NCBI RefSeq assembly: GCF_008704495.1
Contig: NZ_CP023699.1
Span: 806,001 to 870,000 of the forward strand
Length of the DNA stretch: 64,000 nt
From: Streptomyces kanamyceticus
GTDB lineage: Bacteria; Actinomycetota; Actinomycetes; Streptomycetales; Streptomycetaceae
Direction: 5' to 3'
A program made the position numbers and the translations under genes. How positions within the stretch are numbered: the stretch's first letter is position 1; the number at the start of each line of letters is the position of its first letter. This document shows, one piece after another, positions 51,029 to 61,069 of this stretch. The notes under the pieces were generated by a model, which saw only the letters and a program-made list of their open reading frames with translations, was not told the origin of the DNA and ran no database searches.

Positions 51029-51993
51029 CGACCGACCTGGCAGTGCCCCGCACGAAGGCCACGGACCGAGACCGCCTGCGCCGCCAACTCCAGGAATACG
51101 GAGTCTACTTGGGCGTCGCCGCCCTCCTCATCGTCAACATCCTCTTCACCCCGCACTTCCTCTCCACCGAGAACTTCCGCACCCAGGCGGTCCAGGTGGC
51201 CCCCGTCCTGATCGTCGCCCTCGGCATGGCCCTGGCCATCGGCAGCGAGGGCGTCGACCTCTCCGTCGGCTCCGTCATGGCACTGTCGACCTCCCTCATC
51301 TCGCTCTACCTCGGCTACGGCATCTGGATGGCGCTGGCCGCCGCCGTCCTGGGCGGCGCCGCCGTGGGCGTCGCGAACGGCGCACTCATCGCGTTCATCG
51401 GCGTGCAGCCCATCGTCGCGACCCTCGCCCTGATGGTCGCGGGACGAGGAATCGCCCTCGTCCTTCTCCCCCAGCTCAAGGACGTCCACGACCCGGGCAT
51501 GGCCGCCCTCGGCTCGGGCGACCTCCTCGGCATCCCCTACCTCGTACTGATCGCCACGGCCCTGACCCTCCTCGTCGCCTTCGTCGTGCGCCGCACCACC
51601 TTCGGCCGCCAGCTCCTGGCGATCGGCGACAGCCGCCCCGCGGCCCGCCTGGCCGGCCTCCCCGTGCGCCGCGTCCTGATCCTCGTGTACGTCGCCTCCG
51701 GCGCCCTCGCGGCCATCGCGGGCGTCCTCGCCACCGCACGTCTGACCGCGAGCGACCCGACCTCGCTCGGCACCCTGATGGAACTCTCCGCGATCACCGC
51801 GGTCGTCGTCGGCGGCACCCCGCTGAGCGGCGGCCGCGTCCGCATCGGCGGCACCGTCGCGGGCGCGGTCCTCATCCAACTGCTCACCGCCACGCTCATC
51901 AAGCACGACCTGCCCCCGTCGTGGACGCAGATCGCCCAGGCCGTGGTGATCATCCTCGCCGTCTACGCGGCCCGCGAAAGGGTCAAGCGATGA
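51025..51993 (+). CDS. Galactofuranose-type (YtfT-like) ABC permease
   Basis: A 322-residue BPD_transp_2 permease with nine to ten helices. ALAIGSEGVDLSVGSVMALS and AIGDSRPAARLAGLPVRRVL are the conserved motifs. It overlaps the ATPase stop by 4 bp (ATGA). It works with the next permease as a heterodimer. Confidence 0.9.
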   Translation: MTTDLAVPRTKATDRDRLRRQLQEYGVYLGVAALLIVNILFTPHFLSTENFRTQAVQVAPVLIVALGMALAIGSEGVDLSVGSVMALSTSLISLYLGYGIWMALAAAVLGGAAVGVANGALIAFIGVQPIVATLALMVAGRGIALVLLPQLKDVHDPGMAALGSGDLLGIPYLVLIATALTLLVAFVVRRTTFGRQLLAIGDSRPAARLAGLPVRRVLILVYVASGALAAIAGVLATARLTASDPTSLGTLMELSAITAVVVGGTPLSGGRVRIGGTVAGAVLIQLLTATLIKHDLPPSWTQIAQAVVIILAVYAARERVKR

Positions 51994-53036
51994 CCACGCC
52001 CACGAACACCCCGACGGACGCCGTGCCTCCCACCGCCACCGCGCCCGCACCGTCCTGGCAGGACGAGGCCACGGGCCCCGCCCGCGCCGAACGCCTGAGC
52101 GCCCTGGCCCAGCAGCACGGCGCGCTGGTCACGCTGATCGTCGCGGTGTCCGCCGCGTCACTGAGCTTCGACACGTTCCTGACGACCGACAACCTGGGCA
52201 ACATGGCGGTGTCGTCCGCGTTCCTCGCGGTCGTCGCGCTCGGCATGACGTTCGTGATCATCACCGGTGGCATCGACCTGTCGGTCGGCTCGCTGTTCGC
52301 GCTCGGCGGGGTCCTCGCCGCGTGGGGGTCCCAGTACGGAACGGCCGTGGCGCTCCTGCTCCCGCTCGCCGTATGCGCCCTGATCGGCCTGGTCAACGGC
52401 CTGCTCATCGCCCGCTCCCGGCTCGCGCCCTTCATCGTGACGCTGGCGGCGATGCTGGGCGCGCGCGGCATTCTCCTCGCCGTCACGGACGAGGGTTCCC
52501 GGACGTACCTGGTGGACAAGGACTCGTTCTTCGCGAAGCTCGGCCAGGGCGAGGCGCTCGGCATCGGCGTACCCGTGTGGATCACCCTCGCCCTGTTCGT
52601 CGCGGGCGCGGTGACGCTGCGGCGCAGCCGTTTCGGGCAGTACGTGTACGCGGTGGGCGGCAACGAGGACGCGGCGGCCCTGATGGGCGCGCCGGTGGCC
52701 CGTACGAAGATCGCGGTCTACACCCTGTCGGGCCTCTGCGCGGGCCTCGCGGGCGCGCTCAACGCGGCGTGGCTGGTCTCCGGGGTGACGATCCTCGGCT
52801 CCGGCATGGAGCTGGAGGCGATCTCCGCGGTCGTCATCGGCGGCACGCTGCTCACCGGCGGATTCGGCTTCATCAGCGGGTCGTTGGTGGGGGTGCTGCT
52901 CCTGAAGGTGATCCAGAACGTGATCAACCAGATCGGCTCGCTGGACTCGGCGTACCAGCAGGTGGTCAGCGGCGCGTTCCTGGCGGTGGTGGTGATGGCA
53001 CAGACGTGGCTGGGCCGCAGGCGGCGGGTGCTCTGA
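51990..53036 (+). CDS. Galactofuranose-type (YjfF-like) ABC permease
   Basis: A 348-residue partner permease with a 45-residue cytoplasmic tail. FVIITGGIDLSVGSLFALGG and AVGGNEDAAALMGAPVARTK are typical, and GSGMELEAISAVVIGGTLLT is the conserved late segment. It overlaps the preceding stop by 4 bp. The pair of different permeases matches the YtfT-YjfF arrangement and not the single-permease ribose type. Confidence 0.9.
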   Translation: MTTPTNTPTDAVPPTATAPAPSWQDEATGPARAERLSALAQQHGALVTLIVAVSAASLSFDTFLTTDNLGNMAVSSAFLAVVALGMTFVIITGGIDLSVGSLFALGGVLAAWGSQYGTAVALLLPLAVCALIGLVNGLLIARSRLAPFIVTLAAMLGARGILLAVTDEGSRTYLVDKDSFFAKLGQGEALGIGVPVWITLALFVAGAVTLRRSRFGQYVYAVGGNEDAAALMGAPVARTKIAVYTLSGLCAGLAGALNAAWLVSGVTILGSGMELEAISAVVIGGTLLTGGFGFISGSLVGVLLLKVIQNVINQIGSLDSAYQQVVSGAFLAVVVMAQTWLGRRRRVL

Positions 53037-53093
53037 TCCTGAGCCGCCCCCCCTGCTCCCGCCCTCGCCCTCGCCGCCGTTCCCGTTCCCGCC

Positions 53094-54314
53094 TCAGCCG
53101 GGCACGATCTGCCCCTTCCCCAGCGCGATCACGCCCCCCTTGGACACGGTGTAGAGCTCCTCGTCCCGCTCCGGATTGACCCCGATCGTCGCCCCCGGCG
53201 GTACGTCGACGTTCTTGTCGAGCACGGCGCCCCGCACCACCGCGCCGCGCCCCACCCGCACGCTGTCGTGGAGCACGGAGCCCTGCACGACCGCGCCCTC
53301 CTCGACGCTGACGCCGGGCGAGAGGACGGAGCGGGTGACCTGGCCGCGGATGACGCAGCCGGGGCTGACGATCGACTCCCCCGCGATGCCGCCCGCGCAG
53401 AACTTGGTGGGCGGCAGGCCGCCCGGGTGGGTGTAGATGGGCCAGCGCCGGTTGTCCAGGTTGAAGACGGGGTGGTCGGAGATCAGGTCCATGTGCGCTT
53501 CGTAGTACGAGTCGAGGCTGCCGACGTCACGCCAGTAGCCGTGGTCGCGCGGGGTCTCGCCCGGCACGTGGTTCTCGTCGAAGTCGTACACCTGGGCGAG
53601 GCCGCGCTCGGTGAGCAGCGGCAGGATGGAACCGCCCATGTCGTGCACGGAGTCCGGGTCCTCGGCGTCCTGCTGGAGGGCGTCGACGAGGGTCTTGGTG
53701 GTGAAGAGGTAGTTGCCCATGGAGGCGTAGACCTGGTTCGGGGATCCCGGCAGGCCCGGCGGGTCGGTCGGCTTCTCCAGGAAGCGCTCGACCTTCGTCC
53801 CGTCGCGCGCGGGCGTGATGATGCCGAAGGAGGAGGCGTCGGCGCGCGGCACCCTGATCCCCGCGACAGTCACCGCGGCGCCGTTCTCGATGTGCTGCTT
53901 GAGCATCTGCCGCGGGTCCATGCGGTAGACGTGGTCGGCGCCGAACACCGCGATGTAGTCGGGCTGTTCGTCGTGGACGAGGTTGAGGGACTGCAGGATG
54001 GCGTCGGCGCTGCCCGAGTACCAGCGTGGTCCCAGGCGCTGCTGGGCGGGCACGGGGGTGACGTAGTTGCCCAGCAGGCTGGACATGCGCCAGGTCGTCG
54101 TCACGTGGCGGTCCAGGGAGTGCGACTTGTACTGCGTCAGGACGCAGATGCGCAGGATGTCGCCGTTGACGAGGCTGGACAGGACGAAGTCGACGAGGCG
54201 GTACGTCCCGCCGAACGTGACGGCGGGTTTGGCGCGGTCGGCGGTGAGCGGCATCAGCCGCTTGCCCTCCCCGCCCGCGAGCACGATTCCCAGCACCGAA
54301 GGTCCACCGCGCAT
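53094..54314 (-). CDS. glgC: Glucose-1-phosphate adenylyltransferase
   Basis: A 406-residue ADP-glucose pyrophosphorylase that makes ADP-glucose from glucose-1-phosphate and ATP. The nucleotidyl-transfer domain starts [20 protein letters not shown] and contains the [10 protein letters not shown] metal site and the FLEKP motif; a left-handed beta-helix with [19 protein letters not shown] follows. ATG 54314 lies 20 bp after the glgA stop, so the two form an operon. Supplies glycogen or GlgE-pathway glucan synthesis. Confidence 0.95.
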   Translation of the reverse strand: MRGGPSVLGIVLAGGEGKRLMPLTADRAKPAVTFGGTYRLVDFVLSSLVNGDILRICVLTQYKSHSLDRHVTTTWRMSSLLGNYVTPVPAQQRLGPRWYSGSADAILQSLNLVHDEQPDYIAVFGADHVYRMDPRQMLKQHIENGAAVTVAGIRVPRADASSFGIITPARDGTKVERFLEKPTDPPGLPGSPNQVYASMGNYLFTTKTLVDALQQDAEDPDSVHDMGGSILPLLTERGLAQVYDFDENHVPGETPRDHGYWRDVGSLDSYYEAHMDLISDHPVFNLDNRRWPIYTHPGGLPPTKFCAGGIAGESIVSPGCVIRGQVTRSVLSPGVSVEEGAVVQGSVLHDSVRVGRGAVVRGAVLDKNVDVPPGATIGVNPERDEELYTVSKGGVIALGKGQIVPG

Positions 54315-54334
54315 CCCGGCCTCCTACTTGTGGG

Positions 54335-55504
54335 CTAACTGTCGGCGTGCAGGATCTCCTCGTACACCTCGACCGTGCGCCGGGCGATCGCGTCCCAGCC
54401 GAACTCCCTGACCACGTGGTAGCGCCCGGCGCCGCCCATCGCCGCGGCCCGCTCCGGGTCGGTGGCGACCCTGTTCAGGAGGAGCGCCAGGTCGTGTTCG
54501 AACCCTTCGGGGTCCTTGTGCTCGTAGGGCACGAGCAGCCCCGTGGTGCCGTCCTGGACCACCTCGGGGATGCCGCCGACCCGCGAGGCGACGACGGCGG
54601 TGCCGCAGGCCATCGCCTCCAGGTTGACGATGCCGAGTGGTTCGTACACCGAGGGGCAGGCGAACACCGCGGCGTGGGTGAGGAGTTGGACGATGTCGGG
54701 GCGCGGCAGCATCTGCGGGATCCACCGCACGCCCGCGCGGGTGCGGCTGAGCTCCTCGAAGAGCGTGCGGAACTCCGCGTCGATCTCCGGGGTGTCGGGC
54801 GCTCCCGCGCACAGCACGAGCTGTACGTCACGGTCCAACTGCCGTGCGGCGCGCAGCAGATGGGGGACGCCCTTCTGCCGGGTGATGCGGCCGACGAAGA
54901 GCACGTAGGGGCGGCCGGGGTCGATGCCAAGCCGCGCCAGGACGTCCGTGCCGGGGTCGGGCCGGTACAGGTCGGTGTCGATGCCGTTGTGGACGACGCG
55001 CACCTTGGCCGGGTCGATGGCCGGATAGCAGGCCAGGATGTCGTCGCGCATGGCGCCCGACACCGCGACGACCCCGTCCGCGGCCTCGGCCGCCGTGCGC
55101 TCGGCCCAGCTCGACAGGGCGTAGCCGCCGCCGAGCTGCTCCGCCTTCCAGGGCCGCAGGGGCTCAAGGGAGTGGCAGGTCAGCACGTGCGGGATGCCGT
55201 GCAGGAGCTTGCCGACGTGACCGGCGAGATTGGCGTACCAGGTGTGGGAGTGGACGAGGTCGCACCCGGTGAGGGCCGCGGCCATCGAGAGGTCCACGGA
55301 GAAGGTGCGCAGCGCGTCGTTGGCGCCGTCGAGCGCGGGCCAGGACTGGTGCCGCCGGACGCCGTCGGCCTCCCCGCCCTCTCCCCAGCAGTGCACATCG
55401 ACATCGGCGAGGGAGCGTAACTCCCGCGCGAGGAACTCGACATGGACGCCCGCTCCGCCGTAGACATCGGGCGGGTACTCCCGGGTGAGCAGTCCCACTT
55501 TCAC
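54335..55504 (-). CDS. glgA: GT4 glycogen synthase / alpha-maltose-1-phosphate synthase
   Basis: A 389-residue family GT4 glycosyltransferase. MKVGLLTREYPPDVYGGAGV at the N-terminus, FVGRITRQKGVPHLLRAA at the domain junction, and CPSVYEPLGIVNLEAMACGT with the donor-binding Glu residues are typical of the actinobacterial GlgA/GlgM enzymes, which use ADP-glucose from GlgC to make glucan or maltose-1-phosphate. A TTA leucine codon occurs in frame at 55418-55420 (near residue 29, ARELRSL), so translation may depend on bldA. Located 48 bp after the FhuF-like gene. Confidence 0.92.
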   Translation of the reverse strand: MKVGLLTREYPPDVYGGAGVHVEFLARELRSLADVDVHCWGEGGEADGVRRHQSWPALDGANDALRTFSVDLSMAAALTGCDLVHSHTWYANLAGHVGKLLHGIPHVLTCHSLEPLRPWKAEQLGGGYALSSWAERTAAEAADGVVAVSGAMRDDILACYPAIDPAKVRVVHNGIDTDLYRPDPGTDVLARLGIDPGRPYVLFVGRITRQKGVPHLLRAARQLDRDVQLVLCAGAPDTPEIDAEFRTLFEELSRTRAGVRWIPQMLPRPDIVQLLTHAAVFACPSVYEPLGIVNLEAMACGTAVVASRVGGIPEVVQDGTTGLLVPYEHKDPEGFEHDLALLLNRVATDPERAAAMGGAGRYHVVREFGWDAIARRTVEVYEEILHADS

Positions 55505-55552
55505 GTAGAACCCTCCGTCGTCCGCCTGAGGTCGGCCGCGCTCCCCTCATGG

Positions 55553-56338
55553 TCACCCAGACGACGCCCCGGGGGAAGACCGCTGCGGCGGCCGTTCGAA
55601 GCAACAGTCGCCGCACACACCGCCCGTGGGGCACCGGTAGTAGAGGCAACAACTACGGCGCCGGAAGGCGGTGCCTTCGAGCGTGCCCGTGCCGCGCAGT
55701 GCGGGGTGGTCGAAGAGCGCGGCGGCGAGGTCGAGCGCCCGCTCCCCCACGTCGGCGCGGCCGGTGCGCGCCGCCCAGGCGTGCAGTTCGCGCACGGCGC
55801 CCGCGAGCGCGGAGCCCGCGTTGCCCCACAGCAGCCCGGCGGAGATCCGGTACCGGGCGCGCAGCGCGGCCGACAGCGGCGCCAGGTGTCCGTGCTGCAC
55901 GACGTCCCTGATGGTGCCGGGGTCGCCGGGCAGGAGGCGCAGTTCCGTCAGCCACAGGTCGTCGGGCGAGGTGCCGTCGGCGTCCCAGCGCAGCAGCGCC
56001 GGGTCGAGGTCGGGCACGGCGCCGTACAGGGCGGCGGAGCCCAGCGTCACGGACCACAGGCGGGCCGCGAGCCCGAGCTGGGCCACGGACACCGCGATGC
56101 GCTCCTCGGGCGCTCCGAGCCGCCGCCCGACCTTGTCGACGCGGAAGGCGAGGGGATCGCGGCCGGGGCCCTCGGGGGGCTCGGCGCGGGCCGTTCCTAC
56201 CGGCGGGTAAGGGGGTGTCGGTGCCGCTGCGTACACCTGCGCGAACGGAGCGGTACCCCTGACGATCGGCAGCCCCTCGCGCAGAGCGAAGAAACCGCCG
56301 ACGGAGCCGAGTTCTGCCAGGTCGATGTGGGTGGTCAC
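55553..56338 (-). CDS. FhuF-type (2Fe-2S)-binding protein
   Basis: A 261-residue protein. The C-terminal CCLYYRCPTGGVCGDCCF has the C-C-x10-C-x2-C spacing of the FhuF iron-sulfur site; FhuF reduces ferric siderophores after import (family knowledge). The body is Ala/Leu-rich and helical. GTG 56338 begins the conserved-looking TTHIDLAELGSVGGFF; a longer frame to 56515 has no good ribosome site. No siderophore transporter lies next to it, and its position before glgA is probably coincidental. Confidence 0.82.
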   Translation of the reverse strand: MTTHIDLAELGSVGGFFALREGLPIVRGTAPFAQVYAAAPTPPYPPVGTARAEPPEGPGRDPLAFRVDKVGRRLGAPEERIAVSVAQLGLAARLWSVTLGSAALYGAVPDLDPALLRWDADGTSPDDLWLTELRLLPGDPGTIRDVVQHGHLAPLSAALRARYRISAGLLWGNAGSALAGAVRELHAWAARTGRADVGERALDLAAALFDHPALRGTGTLEGTAFRRRSCCLYYRCPTGGVCGDCCFERPPQRSSPGASSG

Positions 56339-56575
56339 GACAGCAGTACAGCAAGTCCCGGCGGGCCCGCGGTCTCCGGGTCCGCCACTTCCGTCCCTAG
56401 GGGGTACCCCCTCCAGGGGAGGACTCAGGCCTGGTCGTACTCCATCGGGAGTAGGACCCATTGCCTGCTCAGGTACGACGACGTGAGCCGCTTCGCGAGG
56501 CATCGTTGTATGCATGGAAGCCGATCGTTCGTCCCGCCGGGATCACCGCGCGTACCGCACACCGCGGAGCACCTC

Positions 56576-57700
56576 ATGAGTGCCCTCGCGCTGTCCGTGG
56601 CGCTCTCCCTCGTCTCCGCCGTGGCGTACGCGGGCGGTGCGATCCTCCAGGAGCGCGTGGCGACGTCCACCCCGGACCGGCGGTACGCACCGCTGCGCCG
56701 CGGCATCTGGTGGACCGCCATCGGTCTCAACGGCCTGGGCGCGCTCCTGCACGTGGTGGCCCTCGCCTACGGCCCGCTCAGCCTGGTACAGCCGCTGGGC
56801 GCCCTGACCATCGTCTTCGCCCTGCCGATGGCGGCACTCTTCGTACGCCGCAAGGCCGGGGCCACCGCGTGGCGCGGCGCGATCATGGCGACGGTGGGCC
56901 TCGCCGGACTGCTCTCCCTCACCTCGACCTCCGGTTCCGGGACCCTGGACGCGGCCGAGCGCATGATGCTCGCGCTCATCACCGGCGGCGGCGTGCTGGC
57001 CCTGATGGTGGCCGCGCACGCGGTGCACCGTCACCCGGTGGTGCGCAGCGTGCTGCTCGCCTGCGCGGCCGGTGCGGCGTTCGGCATCGCCTCGGTGTTC
57101 ACCAAGAGCGTGGCGGTCGACTGGGACCGGGACGTCGCGCTGGTCGAGCAGCTCCCGAGCCTCGGTGTGATCGCGGTGCTCGCGGCGGCCGGTGTGCTGA
57201 TCTCGCAGGCGTCCTACCGGGGCGCCGGACTCGCGGCGCCGCTGTCGACGGTGACGGTCGTGAACCCGGTCGTCGCCGCGGCCGTCGGTCTCACACTGTT
57301 CGGTGAATCCTTCCGCTACGGCACCGCGGGCACGGTCATCGCGCTCGGCTGCGGTGTCGTCGCCGCGGGCGGCCTGATCCTGCTGACCACGGAGCGGCTC
57401 GGGGACACCGTCGCGGTGCGGAGCGTGACGGTGGCCGAGGCCCCGGTGACGGCGCCGGAGACCGCGTCCGCGGCCTCGCGGGACGCCGCGCCGACGGCCA
57501 CCGCGGACACCGTGCCGATGCGGACCGCCGACGCCGGTGAGGGTGCGTCGCAGGACGCTCCCGGCCGGGCCTCCGCGCCCGTTCCGAGGCCGCCGGTGAA
57601 CCCGCTGCCCGCGCTCCCCGCGCAGCACGCCATGCTCCGGACGCGCCGCGGCACGCTGACCCGGCATCCGCTGCACAAGGGGCAGCGGATCGGGTCCTGA
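56576..57700 (+). CDS. DMT-family multi-helix membrane protein (EamA-like)
   Basis: A 374-residue protein with about nine to ten helices in residues 1-285: ALSVALSLVSAVAYAGGAIL at the N-terminus, ALLHVVALAYGPLSLVQPLG, and LGCGVVAAGGLILLTT at the end of the membrane part. This matches the drug/metabolite transporter (EamA or NIPA-like) superfamily. The remaining 90 residues are a hydrophilic Ala/Thr/Pro tail ending in a basic LTRHPLHKGQRIGS. ATG 56576 follows GGAG by 6 bases. The substrate is unknown. It is divergent from the FhuF-like gene. Confidence 0.82.
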   Translation: MSALALSVALSLVSAVAYAGGAILQERVATSTPDRRYAPLRRGIWWTAIGLNGLGALLHVVALAYGPLSLVQPLGALTIVFALPMAALFVRRKAGATAWRGAIMATVGLAGLLSLTSTSGSGTLDAAERMMLALITGGGVLALMVAAHAVHRHPVVRSVLLACAAGAAFGIASVFTKSVAVDWDRDVALVEQLPSLGVIAVLAAAGVLISQASYRGAGLAAPLSTVTVVNPVVAAAVGLTLFGESFRYGTAGTVIALGCGVVAAGGLILLTTERLGDTVAVRSVTVAEAPVTAPETASAASRDAAPTATADTVPMRTADAGEGASQDAPGRASAPVPRPPVNPLPALPAQHAMLRTRRGTLTRHPLHKGQRIGS

Positions 57701-57728
57701 CCGGACCCTGCCGGGCGGCGGGACAGCG

Positions 57729-59009
<1,281 letters not shown>

Positions 59010-59108
59010 TCATCACGGATTGCACACCTCGGACACACGACAAGCCCGCAAGCTAGCGGGTCCGCAAAGGGCTGACAAGACCGCGACACGGGACTGGAGT
59101 TGAACGTC

Positions 59109-60089
59109 TCACTGCCTCACGTGGTCCGACAGCCACCGGAGTTGCACTCCCTGCTGGTAGGGGCCGCCGCCCTCGTGATCGTTGAAGGAGTACACCTCCA
59201 TCGAACGCTCGCTTCCCGCGTACGCGTTGAAGGCGGCGAACACCGTCGAGGGCGGGCACGTCTGGTCCTGCAGCGCCGCGGAGAACAGCGCGGGCACCCG
59301 GCCCCGGGCCGCGAAGTGCACGCCGTCGAAGTACGACAAGGTCTGGAAGACCCGCTCCTCGCCGCCCCTGCGCGCCTTCAGATAGAGCCCGATCTCGCTG
59401 TACGGGGGCCGGTCGGTGAGGGTGGCCGCGCGCGGGAAGTCGCAGAGGAACGGCACGTCGGGCGCGATGGCGGTGAGGCCGGGGACGAGTCCGGCGACCG
59501 CGAGGGTGATGCCGCCGCCCTGGCTCGCGCCGAGCGCGGCGATCCGTGCGGAGTCCACCAGGGGGTGGGCGCGGACCGCGTCGACCGCCCGCACCGCGTC
59601 GACGAAGACGCGTCGGTAGTAGTACTCGTGCGGGTCCTCGATGCCGCGGGTCAGATACCCGGGGTGGGCGGGCCCGCTGCCCACCGGATCGGGGGTGTCG
59701 CCCTGCGCCGGTCCCCCGCTGCCCTGCCCCCTGGTGTCCATCACGAAGTGCGCGAACCCGGCGGCGGCCCACAGCAGATGCATGTGCGGGAGGCCGCGCC
59801 CGCCTCCGTATCCGATGTACTCGACGACGGCGGGCAAGGGTTCGTCGGCCGTGGCCCCCGCGGGCAGAATCAGCCATCCCTTAATGGGGTGCCCGCCGAA
59901 CCCCGCATACGTCACATCGAACACACGCACACCCGGCAGGGGCAGCCGCACGGGCTCGAACCGTGCGTCAAGGTCGAACTGACGCGCTTCGAGGAGGCTC
60001 TTCTCCCAGAAGGCGTCGAAGTCGTCGGGCGCGGTCAACTCGGGCCGGTAGCGGCGCAGTTCATCGAGAGGCAGGTCGAAATGGGGCAC
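59109..60089 (-). CDS. CE7-type acetyl esterase (acetylxylan esterase family)
   Basis: A 326-residue alpha/beta hydrolase. MDTRGQGS, the nucleophile Ser in ALGASQGGGI, and late catalytic residues in ALQDQTCPP and FNDHEGG match the AXE1/CE7 (cephalosporin-C deacetylase) family. These cytoplasmic hexameric enzymes remove acetyl groups from small sugar esters. There is no signal peptide. GTG 60089 follows GAGGAG by 6 bases; the frame is open further upstream but lacks a ribosome site. It may act on acetylated sugars imported by systems in this region (inference). Confidence 0.88.
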   Translation of the reverse strand: MPHFDLPLDELRRYRPELTAPDDFDAFWEKSLLEARQFDLDARFEPVRLPLPGVRVFDVTYAGFGGHPIKGWLILPAGATADEPLPAVVEYIGYGGGRGLPHMHLLWAAAGFAHFVMDTRGQGSGGPAQGDTPDPVGSGPAHPGYLTRGIEDPHEYYYRRVFVDAVRAVDAVRAHPLVDSARIAALGASQGGGITLAVAGLVPGLTAIAPDVPFLCDFPRAATLTDRPPYSEIGLYLKARRGGEERVFQTLSYFDGVHFAARGRVPALFSAALQDQTCPPSTVFAAFNAYAGSERSMEVYSFNDHEGGGPYQQGVQLRWLSDHVRQ

Positions 60090-60221
60090 GGGCGGCTCCT
60101 CCTCGGTACGCGGGCTCGGGCGAACCACGCTACGCCGGGAGCGCGCCGCGGGGCGGGGGCCTGCCCTACCGGCCTCCGCCCGCGCCTGCCCGGCCGTCCC
60201 TTCGACGGCCCGGGCACATCG

Positions 60222-60401
60222 TCAGGAGAGTGGTCCCGGCTGCGGCTCGGGCGTCGGCTCGGGGCCCGGCGGCTGCGGGATCGGCGACGGCTCGGGCGAG
60301 GGCAGCGGCTCGGGCCGCGGCACGGGATCCGGGTCGGGGAAGGGCCGGTCCGGGTCGGGCAGCGGCTTCGGCGGCGCGGGATCGGGATACGGATGGGTCA
60401 T
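60222..60401 (-). CDS. Small Pro/Asp-rich protein, 59 aa
   Basis: ATG 60401 follows GGAGG by 6 bases, a good ribosome site, and the frame closes with TGA. The product begins MTHPYPDPAPPKPLPDPDRP and is more than 40 percent proline, in PDP and PEP repeats. It has no signal peptide or membrane segment. I do not know a function, and low-complexity sequence makes the call less certain. It lies between the CE7 esterase gene and a minisatellite. Confidence 0.55.
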   Translation of the reverse strand: MTHPYPDPAPPKPLPDPDRPFPDPDPVPRPEPLPSPEPSPIPQPPGPEPTPEPQPGPLS

Positions 60402-60481
60402 TGCGGTCCTCCAGCCAGTGGTTCAGTCGGCCTCACCCCCGCGTACCCGAGGCCCTCGCTCCCAAGCGTTCCATCATTGGA

Positions 60482-60556
60482 GCGGGCCTGCGCGGGGCGG
60501 GCCTACGCGGGGCGGGCCTACGCGGGGCGGGCCTACGCGGGGCGGGCCTGCGCGGG
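60482..60556. repeat. 15-bp tandem repeat (five copies)
   Basis: Five head-to-tail copies of GCGGGCCTACGCGGG, the first and last with CTG in place of CTA. They begin a GC-rich satellite region that extends to about 61000 between the Pro-rich gene and the racemase-like gene. Confidence 0.9.
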
Positions 60557-60990
60557 GCGGGCGCACCGGACAGCGTCCAGGCCCTCATTCGGCTGGGGCC
60601 GCGCGATCGAGCCCGGGCGGGCGCACGCGACCGGTCCCGGGCGGGCGGGCGAGCGCGGTCCTCATTCGACCGGACCCGCGCGGAGGCGACCCCGGGCAGG
60701 CGAGCGCACGCGACCGATCCGGCTCAACCGAACACACGCGGGAGGGCGTATGCGGGCGGGCGTATGCGGGCGGGCGCACCGGACAGCGTTCCGGTCTCAT
60801 TCGACCAGGCCCGCGCGGAGGCGAGCCCGAGCAGGCGAGCGCACGCGACCGATCCGGCTCAACCGAACACACACGGGAGGGCGTATGCGGGCAGGCGTAT
60901 GCGGGCGGGCGCACCGGACAGCGTTCCGGTCTCATTCGACCAGGCCCGCGCGGAGGCGAGCCCGAGCAGGCGAGCGCACGCGGACGAGCA
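60557..60990. repeat. 135-bp tandem repeat minisatellite
   Basis: CATTCGAC recurs at 60663, 60798 and 60933, giving an exact 135-bp period. Between these marks the sequence is nearly identical, with elements GGCGAGCGCACGCGACCGAT, GGCTCAACCGAACACAC and doubled GGGCGTATGCGG. A partial decayed copy precedes it (60557-60662) and a truncated copy follows. Open frames through it on both strands reflect GC bias and the multiple-of-three period; no ribosome site was found. Confidence 0.85.
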
Positions 60991-61069
60991 CACGCGGGCA
61001 GGCACACGCGGACGAGCGCACCGGACCGCCTCCCGGCCCGCGTCCCTGCCCGCGCCACCGGCCGAACCG

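Noticed and set aside
60482..60990. CRISPR array
   Set aside because: Repeats are directly adjacent, with no spacers of unique sequence and no cas genes.
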